Shown piece after piece: positions 1 to 5,945 of a stretch of 27,785 bases of DNA. A program made the position numbers and the translations under genes. The notes under the pieces were generated by a model. That model saw nothing but the letters and a program-made list of their open reading frames with translations. It had not been told where the DNA came from and made no database searches. The stretch is taken from contig CALDOZ010000046.1 of NCBI GenBank assembly GCA_937912025.1, positions 1-27,785 of the forward strand, read 5' to 3'. Numbering within the stretch: position 1 is the first letter of the stretch; each line of letters opens with the position of its first letter. The stretch comes from an uncultured Clostridia bacterium. GTDB lineage: Bacteria; Bacillota; Clostridia; Christensenellales; Borkfalkiaceae.

Positions 1-69
1 TTTATGAGCCTAGCCTAACTTGTTTCTATCCCTTTAAAAACGCACAATATTAAACAATAAGATAAAAAC

Positions 70-95
70 TGGCTCTACAAAATATAGTAGAGCCA
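70..95. other. 9-bp perfect hairpin upstream of birA
   Basis: TGGCTCTAC at 70-78 pairs perfectly with GTAGAGCCA at 87-95 around an 8-nt AT-rich loop. On the minus strand the stem is followed by a GTTTTTATC run, so it would act as a terminator leftwards; on the plus strand no T-run follows. No minus-strand gene ends here. It is either a remnant, a boundary element or a leader structure. The rest of positions 1-108 shows no gene and no promoter I can support. Confidence 0.45.
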
Positions 96-108
96 TAAAA
101 ATAAAACA

Positions 109-143
109 ATTGTAAACTTTTTAAAAGTAATTAGGTTAACAAT
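109..143 (+). promoter_or_regulatory. BirA-type biotin operator overlapping the birA ribosome binding region
   Basis: ATTGTAAAC (109-117) and GTTAACAAT (135-143) form an inverted repeat matching at 8 of 9 positions. The layout, TTGTAAAC-type half-sites about 15-17 bases apart, is that of the BirA operator known in Firmicutes and Proteobacteria. The right half-site abuts the birA ATG at 144 and includes the weak AGG Shine-Dalgarno. BirA bound to biotinyl-AMP would repress birA-bioY from here. The operator assignment is inference from sequence resemblance and from the biotin genes it precedes. Confidence 0.75.
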
Positions 144-1088
144 ATGAAAACAAAAAGTAAAATATTAAACATTTTAATATCTTCAAACGAGTTTGTGTCG
201 GGTGAAGTCATTGCAAAAAAACTAAACGTATCGCGTGTTGCCGTTAAAAAGGCGGTAGATAAATTGCGCAACGAAGGCTACGCTATAACGTCCGTTACAA
301 ATAAAGGGTATTTGCTTGAAAAAAATCAAGGCATAAATAAAGATATTATAAAAAGTTATCTAACTAGCGATATTGACGTTATCGTTTTAGATAAAACGGA
401 AAGTACCAATTTAGATGCTAAAAATCTTGCCGAAAGTGGAAAAAATTGCGCCGTTATTGCTTTAACTCAAACGGGTGGGAAAGGTAGAATGGATAGAAAA
501 TTTCATTCTCCAAGCGGTGGAGTGTATTTAAGCGTGATAATTCGTCCCAACTTACCTATTGCAAGCGGTGTAAAAATCACTACTTTTTCTGCCGTTGCTG
601 TAAGGCGCGCAATTCTTAATTTATGCGGGCTTGATTTAAAAATTAAGTGGGTAAACGACTTGTTTTTAAACGGCAAAAAAGTTTGCGGAATTTTAACTGA
701 AGCAAGTTGTGATTTTGAGCAAAACTTATTAAAATACGCCGTTGTTGGTATAGGAATAAACGTAGACACGCAAGTTTTTCCTAATGAAATTTCATCTATA
801 GCAACAAGTATTTATAACGAAAGTAAGATTAAAGTAGATAAAAACAAACTTATCGCCCAAATTATCAATGCTCTTTTAAGCACCGAAAAAGAAATAAACG
901 ACGGTAAATACCTTGACGAATATAGAAAAAACTGTTTTATTTTAGGAAAACTTGTAACTGTTTATTCAGGAAGCGACGTTTACGACGCTATTGCCGTAGA
1001 TATTAACTCTAACGGTTCGCTTACGGTAAATAAAAACGGGCAGAATATAGTTGTATCATCTGGAGAAGTGAGTGTGAAATTAAAATGA
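144..1088 (+). CDS. birA: Bifunctional biotin protein ligase / biotin operon repressor
   Basis: Makes biotinyl-5'-AMP from biotin and ATP and transfers biotin to the acceptor lysine of biotin-dependent carboxylases; the N-terminal domain lets it repress biotin genes. Of the 314 residues, about 1-58 form a winged helix-turn-helix (SGEVIAKKLNVSRVAVKKAV) and the rest the ligase. The biotin/AMP loop is TGGKGRMDR, a variant of the GRGRRGR loop, and the catalytic block KWVNDLFLNGKKVCGIL carries the conserved lysine at 168. A small C-terminal SH3-like domain follows. Length fits the bifunctional group II enzymes. The upstream inverted repeat suggests autoregulation. The stop overlaps the bioY start by 4 bases (ATGA), so the two are probably translationally coupled. 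Confidence 0.95.
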   Translation: MKTKSKILNILISSNEFVSGEVIAKKLNVSRVAVKKAVDKLRNEGYAITSVTNKGYLLEKNQGINKDIIKSYLTSDIDVIVLDKTESTNLDAKNLAESGKNCAVIALTQTGGKGRMDRKFHSPSGGVYLSVIIRPNLPIASGVKITTFSAVAVRRAILNLCGLDLKIKWVNDLFLNGKKVCGILTEASCDFEQNLLKYAVVGIGINVDTQVFPNEISSIATSIYNESKIKVDKNKLIAQIINALLSTEKEINDGKYLDEYRKNCFILGKLVTVYSGSDVYDAIAVDINSNGSLTVNKNGQNIVVSSGEVSVKLK

Positions 1089-1639
1089 CAACTAATAAAA
1101 AAACAACCACTTTTCCTACGAAAAAACTATGTTTTACTGCATTATGGACGGCGATAATTTGTATCGTTTCACCCTTTTCCATTCCAGTTTTTAGCGTGCC
1201 TATTACCTTTTCAACCATAACTATATTTTTATCAGCGTTATTACTTGGTAAAACGTACGGAACTATATCCGTTGCAGTGTATATAGCGTTAGGCGCAATA
1301 GGCCTTCCCGTATTTTCAGGTTTTTTAGGTGGTATGGGCGTTTTGCTTGGGCCGACTGGTGGATTTATTATAGGTTACGCTGTTTGCGCTTTTGTAATTG
1401 GTCTTTTATATCAAAAAACAAAAATTTCGCCGTTTATGATAATGGCTATTGCAACGCTTATTATATATTTATTAGGTTTAGCGTGGTATATGGTAGTAAC
1501 TAACAGTAATTTTATAGTTGCACTTTTAGTGTGCGTTGTTCCGTTTATGCTTATTGACGCTATTAAAATTTTGCTAACTACAATACTTTTAAAATACTTA
1601 AAACCTATTTTTGATAAATTTAATACAACTTATGTATAG
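1085..1639 (+). CDS. bioY: BioY biotin transporter, substrate-binding membrane component
   Basis: Membrane S-component that binds biotin and delivers it, usually with a shared energy-coupling factor (EcfA/EcfA'/EcfT), into the cell. The 184-residue protein has about six hydrophobic segments and the BioY features FSIPVFSVPITFSTITIFL near the N terminus and GLPVFSGFLGGMGVLLGPTGGF in the middle. No EcfA or EcfT gene is present here, so an ECF module encoded elsewhere is inferred. It overlaps birA by 4 bases and has no strong Shine-Dalgarno of its own, consistent with coupled translation. Ligase and transporter under one biotin operator form a salvage unit; no biotin biosynthesis gene is seen. 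Confidence 0.94.
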   Translation: MTTNKKTTTFPTKKLCFTALWTAIICIVSPFSIPVFSVPITFSTITIFLSALLLGKTYGTISVAVYIALGAIGLPVFSGFLGGMGVLLGPTGGFIIGYAVCAFVIGLLYQKTKISPFMIMAIATLIIYLLGLAWYMVVTNSNFIVALLVCVVPFMLIDAIKILLTTILLKYLKPIFDKFNTTYV

Positions 1640-1650
1640 GAGTAAATATT

Positions 1651-1881
1651 TTGAATAATATAATTGAAACGGCGGTAGGAAATAATATACGCAAATTAAG
1701 AGAAAAGGCTGGCATTCCACAAGAATTACTTGCGACTAAATTATAATTACCTAATTGTAATTTTACTCGTAGCGCGCTTTAAAAAAATTGAAGTGCTAAA
1801 CGTCATCTATACTCCGATGAAATTATTCACATTAAAAATGTATTAAAAGTTTCGTATGACGATATTTTTAGCGTTAATTAA
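1651..1881 (+). pseudogene. Decayed XRE-family helix-turn-helix regulator
   Basis: A TTG start with an AGGAG site 11-12 bases after bioY opens a frame reading NNIRKLREKAGIPQELLATKL, the start of an XRE/Cro helix-turn-helix domain. It is stopped by TAA at 1744, where the family usually has glutamine. The same frame then gives LPNCNFTRSAL, further stops around 1783-1794, and KRHLYSDEIIHIKNVLKVSYDDIFSVN before TAA at 1879. The piece that should read AKIE survives only in the +1 frame, so there is at least one nonsense change plus a compensated frameshift. An intact relative would be about 76 residues. I infer a recently inactivated regulator gene; a truncated 31-residue product is unlikely to be functional. 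Confidence 0.7.
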
Positions 1882-1896
1882 ACGTAAACTATTTTA

Positions 1897-1937
1897 AACC
1901 CCCACTGCATTTTGATTTTCAAAATGCAGTGGGGGTT
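1897..1937. terminator. 19-bp perfect stem between convergent transcription units
   Basis: Arms at 1897-1915 and 1919-1937 are perfectly complementary around a 3-base loop, with a G/C block (ACCCCCACTGC) near the base. It lies between the plus-strand birA-bioY-XRE unit and the minus-strand degV-hemolysin III unit, so it is well placed as a shared terminator. The T-run after the stem is short in both directions, which lowers certainty on efficiency but not on the structure. Confidence 0.75.
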
Positions 1938-1991
1938 CTTATTGCCAGCAAAAATAGATTGTTTTAAATTATATGTTTAGCCGTTTTTATG

Positions 1992-2822
1992 TTAAAATAT
2001 ATAGTAAAAAATTCCAAGCCATTGAGTAATCGCGCCAAATAATACGAAAATATGCCAAATAAAATGCGCCGAACTTTTCTTAATTGCAAATGGGATAATT
2101 CCAAGCGTGTAAATAATACCACCGCCAAGAATAAAAGCAAAAAATTCAAAACTAACGCTAATCATATCGGGTATAAAAATTAGTCCGCTCCAACCCGTAA
2201 TAAAATAAAGAGTAAAATTTATAGCCTTAATTTTTTGTGGGCCAAATATTGAAACGAGAGTAACGCCTACAATAATAACAGCCCATTGTACAATACAAAA
2301 CACAAAACTGAGCGTTGTGTTTATCATACAAAGTAAAATTGGCGCAAACGTCGCTCCTATCAGTAGATAAATTGAAATATAATCAAACCTTCTAAAAAGG
2401 CGTTTTACCTTACTTCCAAACTTAAAAGAATGGTAAAGCGAACTTGATATAAACGACAAAAACATTCCCGTTCCATAAATAATTGCCGAAACTTTTTGAG
2501 TGATAGTAGTCGACGAAATTAGCATTACTATTAGGGCAAATATAGCAAATAACGCGCCAAGCCCGTGGGTTACGGCGTTTCCTACTTCTTCAAGAACGCT
2601 ACGTTTTGGTGGGTTGCGTTGCATAATAAATTCTTCGCTATTATAATACTCGTTAAGTTCGCAAGTTAAGTTTTGTTTAATTTGCAAAATGTCGTCATGC
2701 TTACTTTGTTTAAGTAGTTTTAATTTTTCGCTGTAAGAATTTTTAAGATCTTTATACTCGCTATCATATTTAGTTTTAATTTGTAATTTTAAATCTTTGT
2801 ACTTTGCTTCTATATTATTCAT
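1992..2822 (-). CDS. Hemolysin III / PAQR-family membrane protein with N-terminal coiled coil
   Basis: Integral membrane protein of the hemolysin III (YqfA/PAQR) family; the cellular role of bacterial members is poorly defined, and the name does not prove haemolysis. Residues about 75-276 carry the family core: EVGNAVTHGLGALFAIFAL, SSLYHSF, FDYISIYLLIGATFAPI and C-terminal AHFIWHIFVLFG, giving the conserved His/Asp positions thought to bind metal in PAQR proteins, with about seven membrane segments. The first 75 residues are highly charged, rich in Lys/Glu/Leu and predicted coiled coil; typical homologues of roughly 210-220 residues lack this. The ATG overlaps the degV stop (ATGA), so the two genes are probably co-translated. 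Confidence 0.88.
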   Translation of the reverse strand: MNNIEAKYKDLKLQIKTKYDSEYKDLKNSYSEKLKLLKQSKHDDILQIKQNLTCELNEYYNSEEFIMQRNPPKRSVLEEVGNAVTHGLGALFAIFALIVMLISSTTITQKVSAIIYGTGMFLSFISSSLYHSFKFGSKVKRLFRRFDYISIYLLIGATFAPILLCMINTTLSFVFCIVQWAVIIVGVTLVSIFGPQKIKAINFTLYFITGWSGLIFIPDMISVSFEFFAFILGGGIIYTLGIIPFAIKKSSAHFIWHIFVLFGAITQWLGIFYYIF

Positions 2823-3697
2823 TTATCTTGTCTTTCTTCGCCGTAAAAGAAAACTGCTAACGTGTCAGGTCCGCTATGAACGGCAATAGTTGGGTCTATG
2901 TAGTTAAATATAACTTCTTTTATTTGAATTTTATTTTTTATAAGTTCGGCTAAATATTTAGCGTCTTCAATGCAATCGCCGTGAGAAATGCAAATAGTTT
3001 GGTTACTAGGCTCAATAATTTTTTTCATAACATTATTCACAAGTGCAAATAACGAGCGTTTTCTACCAATAACTTTGCCGTCTGAAACAAGTTTGCCGTT
3101 TGCATTAACGTGCATAGTAGGTTTAATATCGGCAATAGAGCCGACAAAATACGTCGCCTTGCTAATTCTTCCGCCACGAGCAAGATATGTAAGGGTTTTT
3201 ACGGTAAATAACGAGTGTACGTTTAATTTCGTTTTCTCGGTAAACTCAACAACTTCTTCAAAAGTTTTGCCTTGTTGTTTTAGCCTTAACGCCGTTAAAA
3301 CTATTAAACCTTGACCAAGCGATGCGTTAAGAGTGTCAATAGCGGTAATTTTTCTATCGGGGTATTTTTCTTTCAAAAACTCTATCGCCTTAACGCTTTC
3401 GTTATACGTCTTTGATAACCCTGACGAAAAACCAATGTAAAGTAAGTCTTCACCGTCTTTTAAAGTTGGCTCGAAAGCATCGATAAACGCTTGACTATTA
3501 GCGCAAGACGTTGATAAATTATCTTTATTTCTAAGCATTTCGTAAAAAGATTTTATAGCGTTTTCATCGTTTTTAACGTAACCGGGGTAAATTTCGCCGT
3601 TGTTTATATAATATAAACTAACAATCCCAACGTCGTATTTATCAATAATATTATCAGGTAAATTTGAAGATGAATCGGTAAATATTTTAAAACTCAT
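2819..3697 (-). CDS. DegV family fatty-acid-binding protein
   Basis: DegV proteins bind a fatty acid; those of the FakB type present it to the kinase FakA for phosphorylation and entry into phospholipid synthesis. The 292-residue protein opens with MSFKIFTDSSSNLP, the family's start, and contains TSCANSQAF, SSGLSKTYNE, ARGGRISKA and ISHGD at the expected ligand- and kinase-contact positions. I chose the ATG at 3697 because AAAGGAG lies just upstream and the family begins there; an upstream TTG at 3784 would add 29 atypical residues. No fakA gene is adjacent. First gene of a two-gene unit with the hemolysin III protein. Confidence 0.9.
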   Translation of the reverse strand: MSFKIFTDSSSNLPDNIIDKYDVGIVSLYYINNGEIYPGYVKNDENAIKSFYEMLRNKDNLSTSCANSQAFIDAFEPTLKDGEDLLYIGFSSGLSKTYNESVKAIEFLKEKYPDRKITAIDTLNASLGQGLIVLTALRLKQQGKTFEEVVEFTEKTKLNVHSLFTVKTLTYLARGGRISKATYFVGSIADIKPTMHVNANGKLVSDGKVIGRKRSLFALVNNVMKKIIEPSNQTICISHGDCIEDAKYLAELIKNKIQIKEVIFNYIDPTIAVHSGPDTLAVFFYGEERQDK

Positions 3698-3795
3698 AAA
3701 TATCTCCTTTAATTTTAATAATATTATTTTACTACTATTATTTCCAAATAGTTCTCTATTTATAAGTTTTCGAGTTCTAATCAAAATTTTAGTTT

Positions 3796-3822
3796 AGTAG
3801 AGTTTTTAAAATTTACTCTACT
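3796..3822. repeat. Inverted repeat in the degV upstream region
   Basis: AGTAGAGT (3796-3803) is perfectly complementary to ACTCTACT (3815-3822) around an 11-base AT loop. It lies about 100-125 bases upstream of the degV start and close to a TATATT motif on the minus strand, so it may be an operator. No bound regulator can be named from sequence. Confidence 0.45.
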
Positions 3823-3869
3823 CACGGTAGAATATAAAAAATTACTAAGAAAAATTGTGCAAAAACCAA

Positions 3870-3897
3870 AAGAAGCAAACGGAAACGTCTGCCTCTT
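3870..3897 (-). terminator. Rho-independent terminator of the two small minus-strand genes
   Basis: On the minus strand AAGAGGCAGACG (3897-3886) pairs with CGTTTGCTTCTT (3881-3870) as 12 continuous pairs including two G-U wobbles, with a 4-base loop, followed by TTGGTTTTTGC. The two A/G differences between the plus-strand arms become wobbles only in the minus-strand RNA, which fixes the direction. It starts about 10 bases after the stop codon at 3908. Confidence 0.78.
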
Positions 3898-3907
3898 TAG
3901 GATTTAA

Positions 3908-4021
3908 TTATAAATCGTCTGCATCTTGACAAGGTCGCTCACCGTCTTTAGATACTCCGGTGTAACTTCCGTTTGGGTCAAAAGTTGAATAAAAAGATTT
4001 CTTTTTTAATTTCTTTTTCAT
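3908..4021 (-). CDS. Conserved small protein, 37 aa, acidic DADDL tail
   Basis: A 37-codon gene reading MKKKLKKKSFYSTF, then DPNGSYTGVSKDGERPCQDADDL. The GSYTG and QDADDL blocks resemble those of small uncharacterised proteins I recall from Clostridia; function unknown. A basic N terminus is followed by a Gly/Pro/acidic tail, with no membrane segment. Its ATG overlaps the stop of the preceding 40-codon gene by one base (TAATG), so it is probably translated by re-initiation, and a terminator lies directly downstream. Those three points, more than its length, argue that it is real. It is too short for standard gene calling and may be missed in annotations. Confidence 0.72.
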   Translation of the reverse strand: MKKKLKKKSFYSTFDPNGSYTGVSKDGERPCQDADDL

Positions 4022-4143
4022 TACTTGCAATTTTTAACTGATTTAGTATTAGTAGTTGCTTTTGCTTTTGACTTAGTAGTTGAAGTTTGAGCGCTGTTTT
4101 TAGCAGTACTTTTTACTGAAGAATTAGTTTTAGTATTTTTCAT
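4021..4143 (-). CDS. Small basic Lys/Thr/Ser-rich protein, 40 aa
   Basis: A 40-codon gene preceded by a very strong Shine-Dalgarno (GGGAGGG, 6 bases before ATG). The product has ten lysines, no acidic residue, many Thr/Ser/Asn/Ala and a single Cys near the end (SVKNCK), so it is strongly basic and probably disordered, like low-complexity nucleic-acid-binding tails. I do not recognise a family. It overlaps the next small gene by one base and is divergent from spoIVFA. A promoter resembling those read by late sporulation sigma factors lies just upstream. A role in the spore is a guess from this context. Confidence 0.68.
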   Translation of the reverse strand: MKNTKTNSSVKSTAKNSAQTSTTKSKAKATTNTKSVKNCK

Positions 4144-4159
4144 AATTCCCTCCCAAAGT

Positions 4160-4189
4160 TATTATGCGCCGTAATTTTTAGTTTAATAC
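4160..4189 (-). promoter_or_regulatory. Sigma-F/G-like promoter candidate for the small-protein genes
   Basis: On the minus strand GTATT (4189-4185), 18 bases, then CATAATA (4166-4160) fits the Bacillus sigma-G pattern GHATR-N18-CATNHTA with one mismatch. A competing sigma-A reading is TTGACT followed after 17 bases by AAAATT, a poor -10. The Shine-Dalgarno follows within a few bases of the expected start, so the leader would be very short. Inference only. Confidence 0.4.
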
Positions 4190-4225
4190 AAAATTAGTCA
4201 AAAAATTTTATAAAATGTTCGTTCT

Positions 4226-4256
4226 AATAGCAAAATTAACTTCATAGCATATAATA
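4226..4256 (+). promoter_or_regulatory. Sigma-E-like promoter candidate for spoIVFA-spoIVFB
   Basis: CATATAAT (4249-4256) resembles the sigma-E -10 (CATACAAT-like) and TAATAGC (4226-4232) a loose -35, 16 bases upstream. In Bacillus the spoIVF operon is transcribed in the mother cell by sigma-E. TATAAT within the same element could equally serve sigma-A, but no TTGACA-like -35 is present. The spoIVFA start at 4282 has AAAGGAG about 7 bases upstream. Confidence 0.4.
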
Positions 4257-4281
4257 CGCAAACAAAAAAAAGGAGTTAATT

Positions 4282-5037
4282 ATGAGTAATACAAACTATT
4301 TAGAAATGGTAGAAGTTCCAGTGCAGTCGTGCGACGTAATAGTAAAACCAAGCCGTAAAAAGAAAAAAGACGTTAAAGAAGAAGTTATTCAAAAAATTAA
4401 CGAAACGTCAACAAGCGTTGTAGAAACGGACAAAAAACAACGTCGCAAAATTTTAAAGCCAAGCGCTTTATATAATAAGATAATAAAGCCAAAAAAGAAA
4501 AAAGTAACGCCGGTTGAAAGTGAAACGGTTACCGTTAAAAGTAGTAAGTTTGATATTGTTTCCGTTCAAGTGGTTGCAATTTTCGTGCTTGTTGTTGGTA
4601 TAATTTTAACTAATATATTCATTGAAGATAGCGGTATGAATAATTTATTGCGTTCAGTTTTCGGTACGGAAACGCAAGTAATTAGTACGGCGGAATTTTC
4701 AGCGTTTGAGCCACTTTCTCCGTCAAAAACTGGTGAAATTTCAGTTGAAGACGGCGTTATGACGGTAAGTAGCGGTAGCGTATATTCCCCTTGTGACGGC
4801 GTAGTTGAAGACGTTCAAACAATAGACGGTAAATTCAACGTTACAATTCGACACAGTCAATCGTTTACAACCGTAATTTCAGGGCTTGAATTATGTTATA
4901 ACGCAATTGGCGACAACGTTTATTCTAACGTAGCGCTTGGTTATTCGGGCGAAGCAATGCAAGTAAGTATGTTTGACGGAACTTCTCGTTTAACAAAATA
5001 TTCTATAGTTGACGATGAAATTATATGGCTCGCGTAA
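4282..5037 (+). CDS. spoIVFA: SpoIVFA-like membrane protein with degenerate M23 domain
   Basis: Predicted partner or inhibitor of the intramembrane protease encoded next. In Bacillus, SpoIVFA holds SpoIVFB inactive in the forespore outer membrane until the forespore signals. The 251 residues comprise a basic cytoplasmic region (about 1-90, many Lys/Arg), one membrane segment (about 95-115, VVAIFVLVVGIILTNIFI) and a C-terminal beta-rich domain (about 165-250, YSPCDGVVEDVQ, NVTIRHSQSFTTVISGL) of the LytM/M23 peptidase fold. The M23 zinc ligands (HxxxD and HxH) are not evident, so it is probably not catalytic. Its 3' end overlaps spoIVFB by 13 bases. I assign the name from architecture plus neighbour; sequence alone would only give an M23-like protein. 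Confidence 0.72.
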   Translation: MSNTNYLEMVEVPVQSCDVIVKPSRKKKKDVKEEVIQKINETSTSVVETDKKQRRKILKPSALYNKIIKPKKKKVTPVESETVTVKSSKFDIVSVQVVAIFVLVVGIILTNIFIEDSGMNNLLRSVFGTETQVISTAEFSAFEPLSPSKTGEISVEDGVMTVSSGSVYSPCDGVVEDVQTIDGKFNVTIRHSQSFTTVISGLELCYNAIGDNVYSNVALGYSGEAMQVSMFDGTSRLTKYSIVDDEIIWLA

Positions 5038-5858
5038 AAATAACTATACATCCACTATTTTTTATATTTGGACTATACTTTGCCATAACCGGCAAAGTAT
5101 TTTCTTTTTTAGCGTTTACTTTTACGGCGCTTATTCACGAATACGGGCATTATTCCGTATCAGAAAAATTAGGTTACAAATTAAACGTCATAACGCTTAT
5201 GCCGTACGGAGCAACGCTTTCTGGCGATTTGACGGGGCTAAGTTATAAAGACGAATGCAAAATAGCCGTTGCAGGCCCGTTAATTAACGTAGTAATTGCT
5301 TTTTCATTTATTGCGTTATGGTGGTTTGTTCCAGACGTTTATCCGTATACCGAACTAATCGTAATGGCAAACGCGTCTATCGCTATTATAAACTTAATTC
5401 CTGCTTACCCACTTGACGGCGGACGTTTTTTATATGCAACGTTAAGTTTATATATAAATCGCAAAACAGCGGTAAAGATAGTTAAGGGGATAGGCGTTGC
5501 TTTATCAGTTTTAATATTTTTATTATTTATATATTCTTGTTTTACCGCCGTTAATATAACCATACTATTTTTTGCGTTGTTTATGTTTGTAGGCGCTATA
5601 AGTGATAGCAATAAAAATAAGTACGTCAAAGTTTATTCTGATTTCGTTTTTAACGTAACTACTCCTAAGCAAATAAAAAGAATTGCAATTAGCGCTGATA
5701 GTCAAATAAAGCAGTTGTATTCAATTTTAGATAGCAACTGCTACTATGAAATTTGCGTGTATGACGGAAATAAAAAAATAGCGGTATTATCAGGGGAAAA
5801 ACTAATAAACGTAATAACTCTGTCAAGCGCTTATCAAAAAATTAAAGACGTTATATAG
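5025..5858 (+). CDS. spoIVFB: SpoIVFB-like site-2 metalloprotease (M50B)
   Basis: Intramembrane zinc protease; in spore formers SpoIVFB cleaves pro-sigma-K in the mother cell. The 277-residue protein has the zinc motif HEYGH (His38, Glu39, His42) in the second membrane segment and NLIPAYPLDGG, with the third ligand Asp131, in a later one. A CBS-like cytosolic region of about 80 residues (around 200-277) follows, as in SpoIVFB. The ATG lies within the end of spoIVFA and has only a weak ribosome site, suggesting coupling. Pairing with a degenerate M23 membrane protein supports the sporulation role over a general S2P. No sigK gene is visible in the window. Confidence 0.85.
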   Translation: MARVKITIHPLFFIFGLYFAITGKVFSFLAFTFTALIHEYGHYSVSEKLGYKLNVITLMPYGATLSGDLTGLSYKDECKIAVAGPLINVVIAFSFIALWWFVPDVYPYTELIVMANASIAIINLIPAYPLDGGRFLYATLSLYINRKTAVKIVKGIGVALSVLIFLLFIYSCFTAVNITILFFALFMFVGAISDSNKNKYVKVYSDFVFNVTTPKQIKRIAISADSQIKQLYSILDSNCYYEICVYDGNKKIAVLSGEKLINVITLSSAYQKIKDVI

Positions 5859-5895
5859 TAAACGTTAAAAATACGCTAAAAACAAAAATCACCCC

Positions 5896-5924
5896 TTGCA
5901 ATAAACACTAAAATATGTTAAAAT
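5896..5924 (+). promoter_or_regulatory. Sigma-A promoter of the radical SAM-RNase G operon
   Basis: TTGCAA (5896-5901), 17-base spacer, TAAAAT (5919-5924), with the start codon at 5946. This is a good housekeeping promoter and marks the operon as separate from spoIVFAB. Confidence 0.7.
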
Positions 5925-5945
5925 AATAGAATATTGGGTGTTATA

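Noticed and set aside
70..95. Terminator of an upstream plus-strand gene
   Set aside because: No T-run follows on the plus strand; only the minus-strand reading has one, and no minus-strand gene ends there.
1992..2149. Small minus-strand frame overlapping the hemolysin III gene end
   Set aside because: It is a shadow frame inside a well-supported gene, with no ribosome site or recognisable motif.
3796..3822. Shared element with the hairpin at 70-95 (both contain GTAGAG/CTCTAC)
   Set aside because: Only six bases are shared and they have opposite arm order; chance is the simpler explanation.
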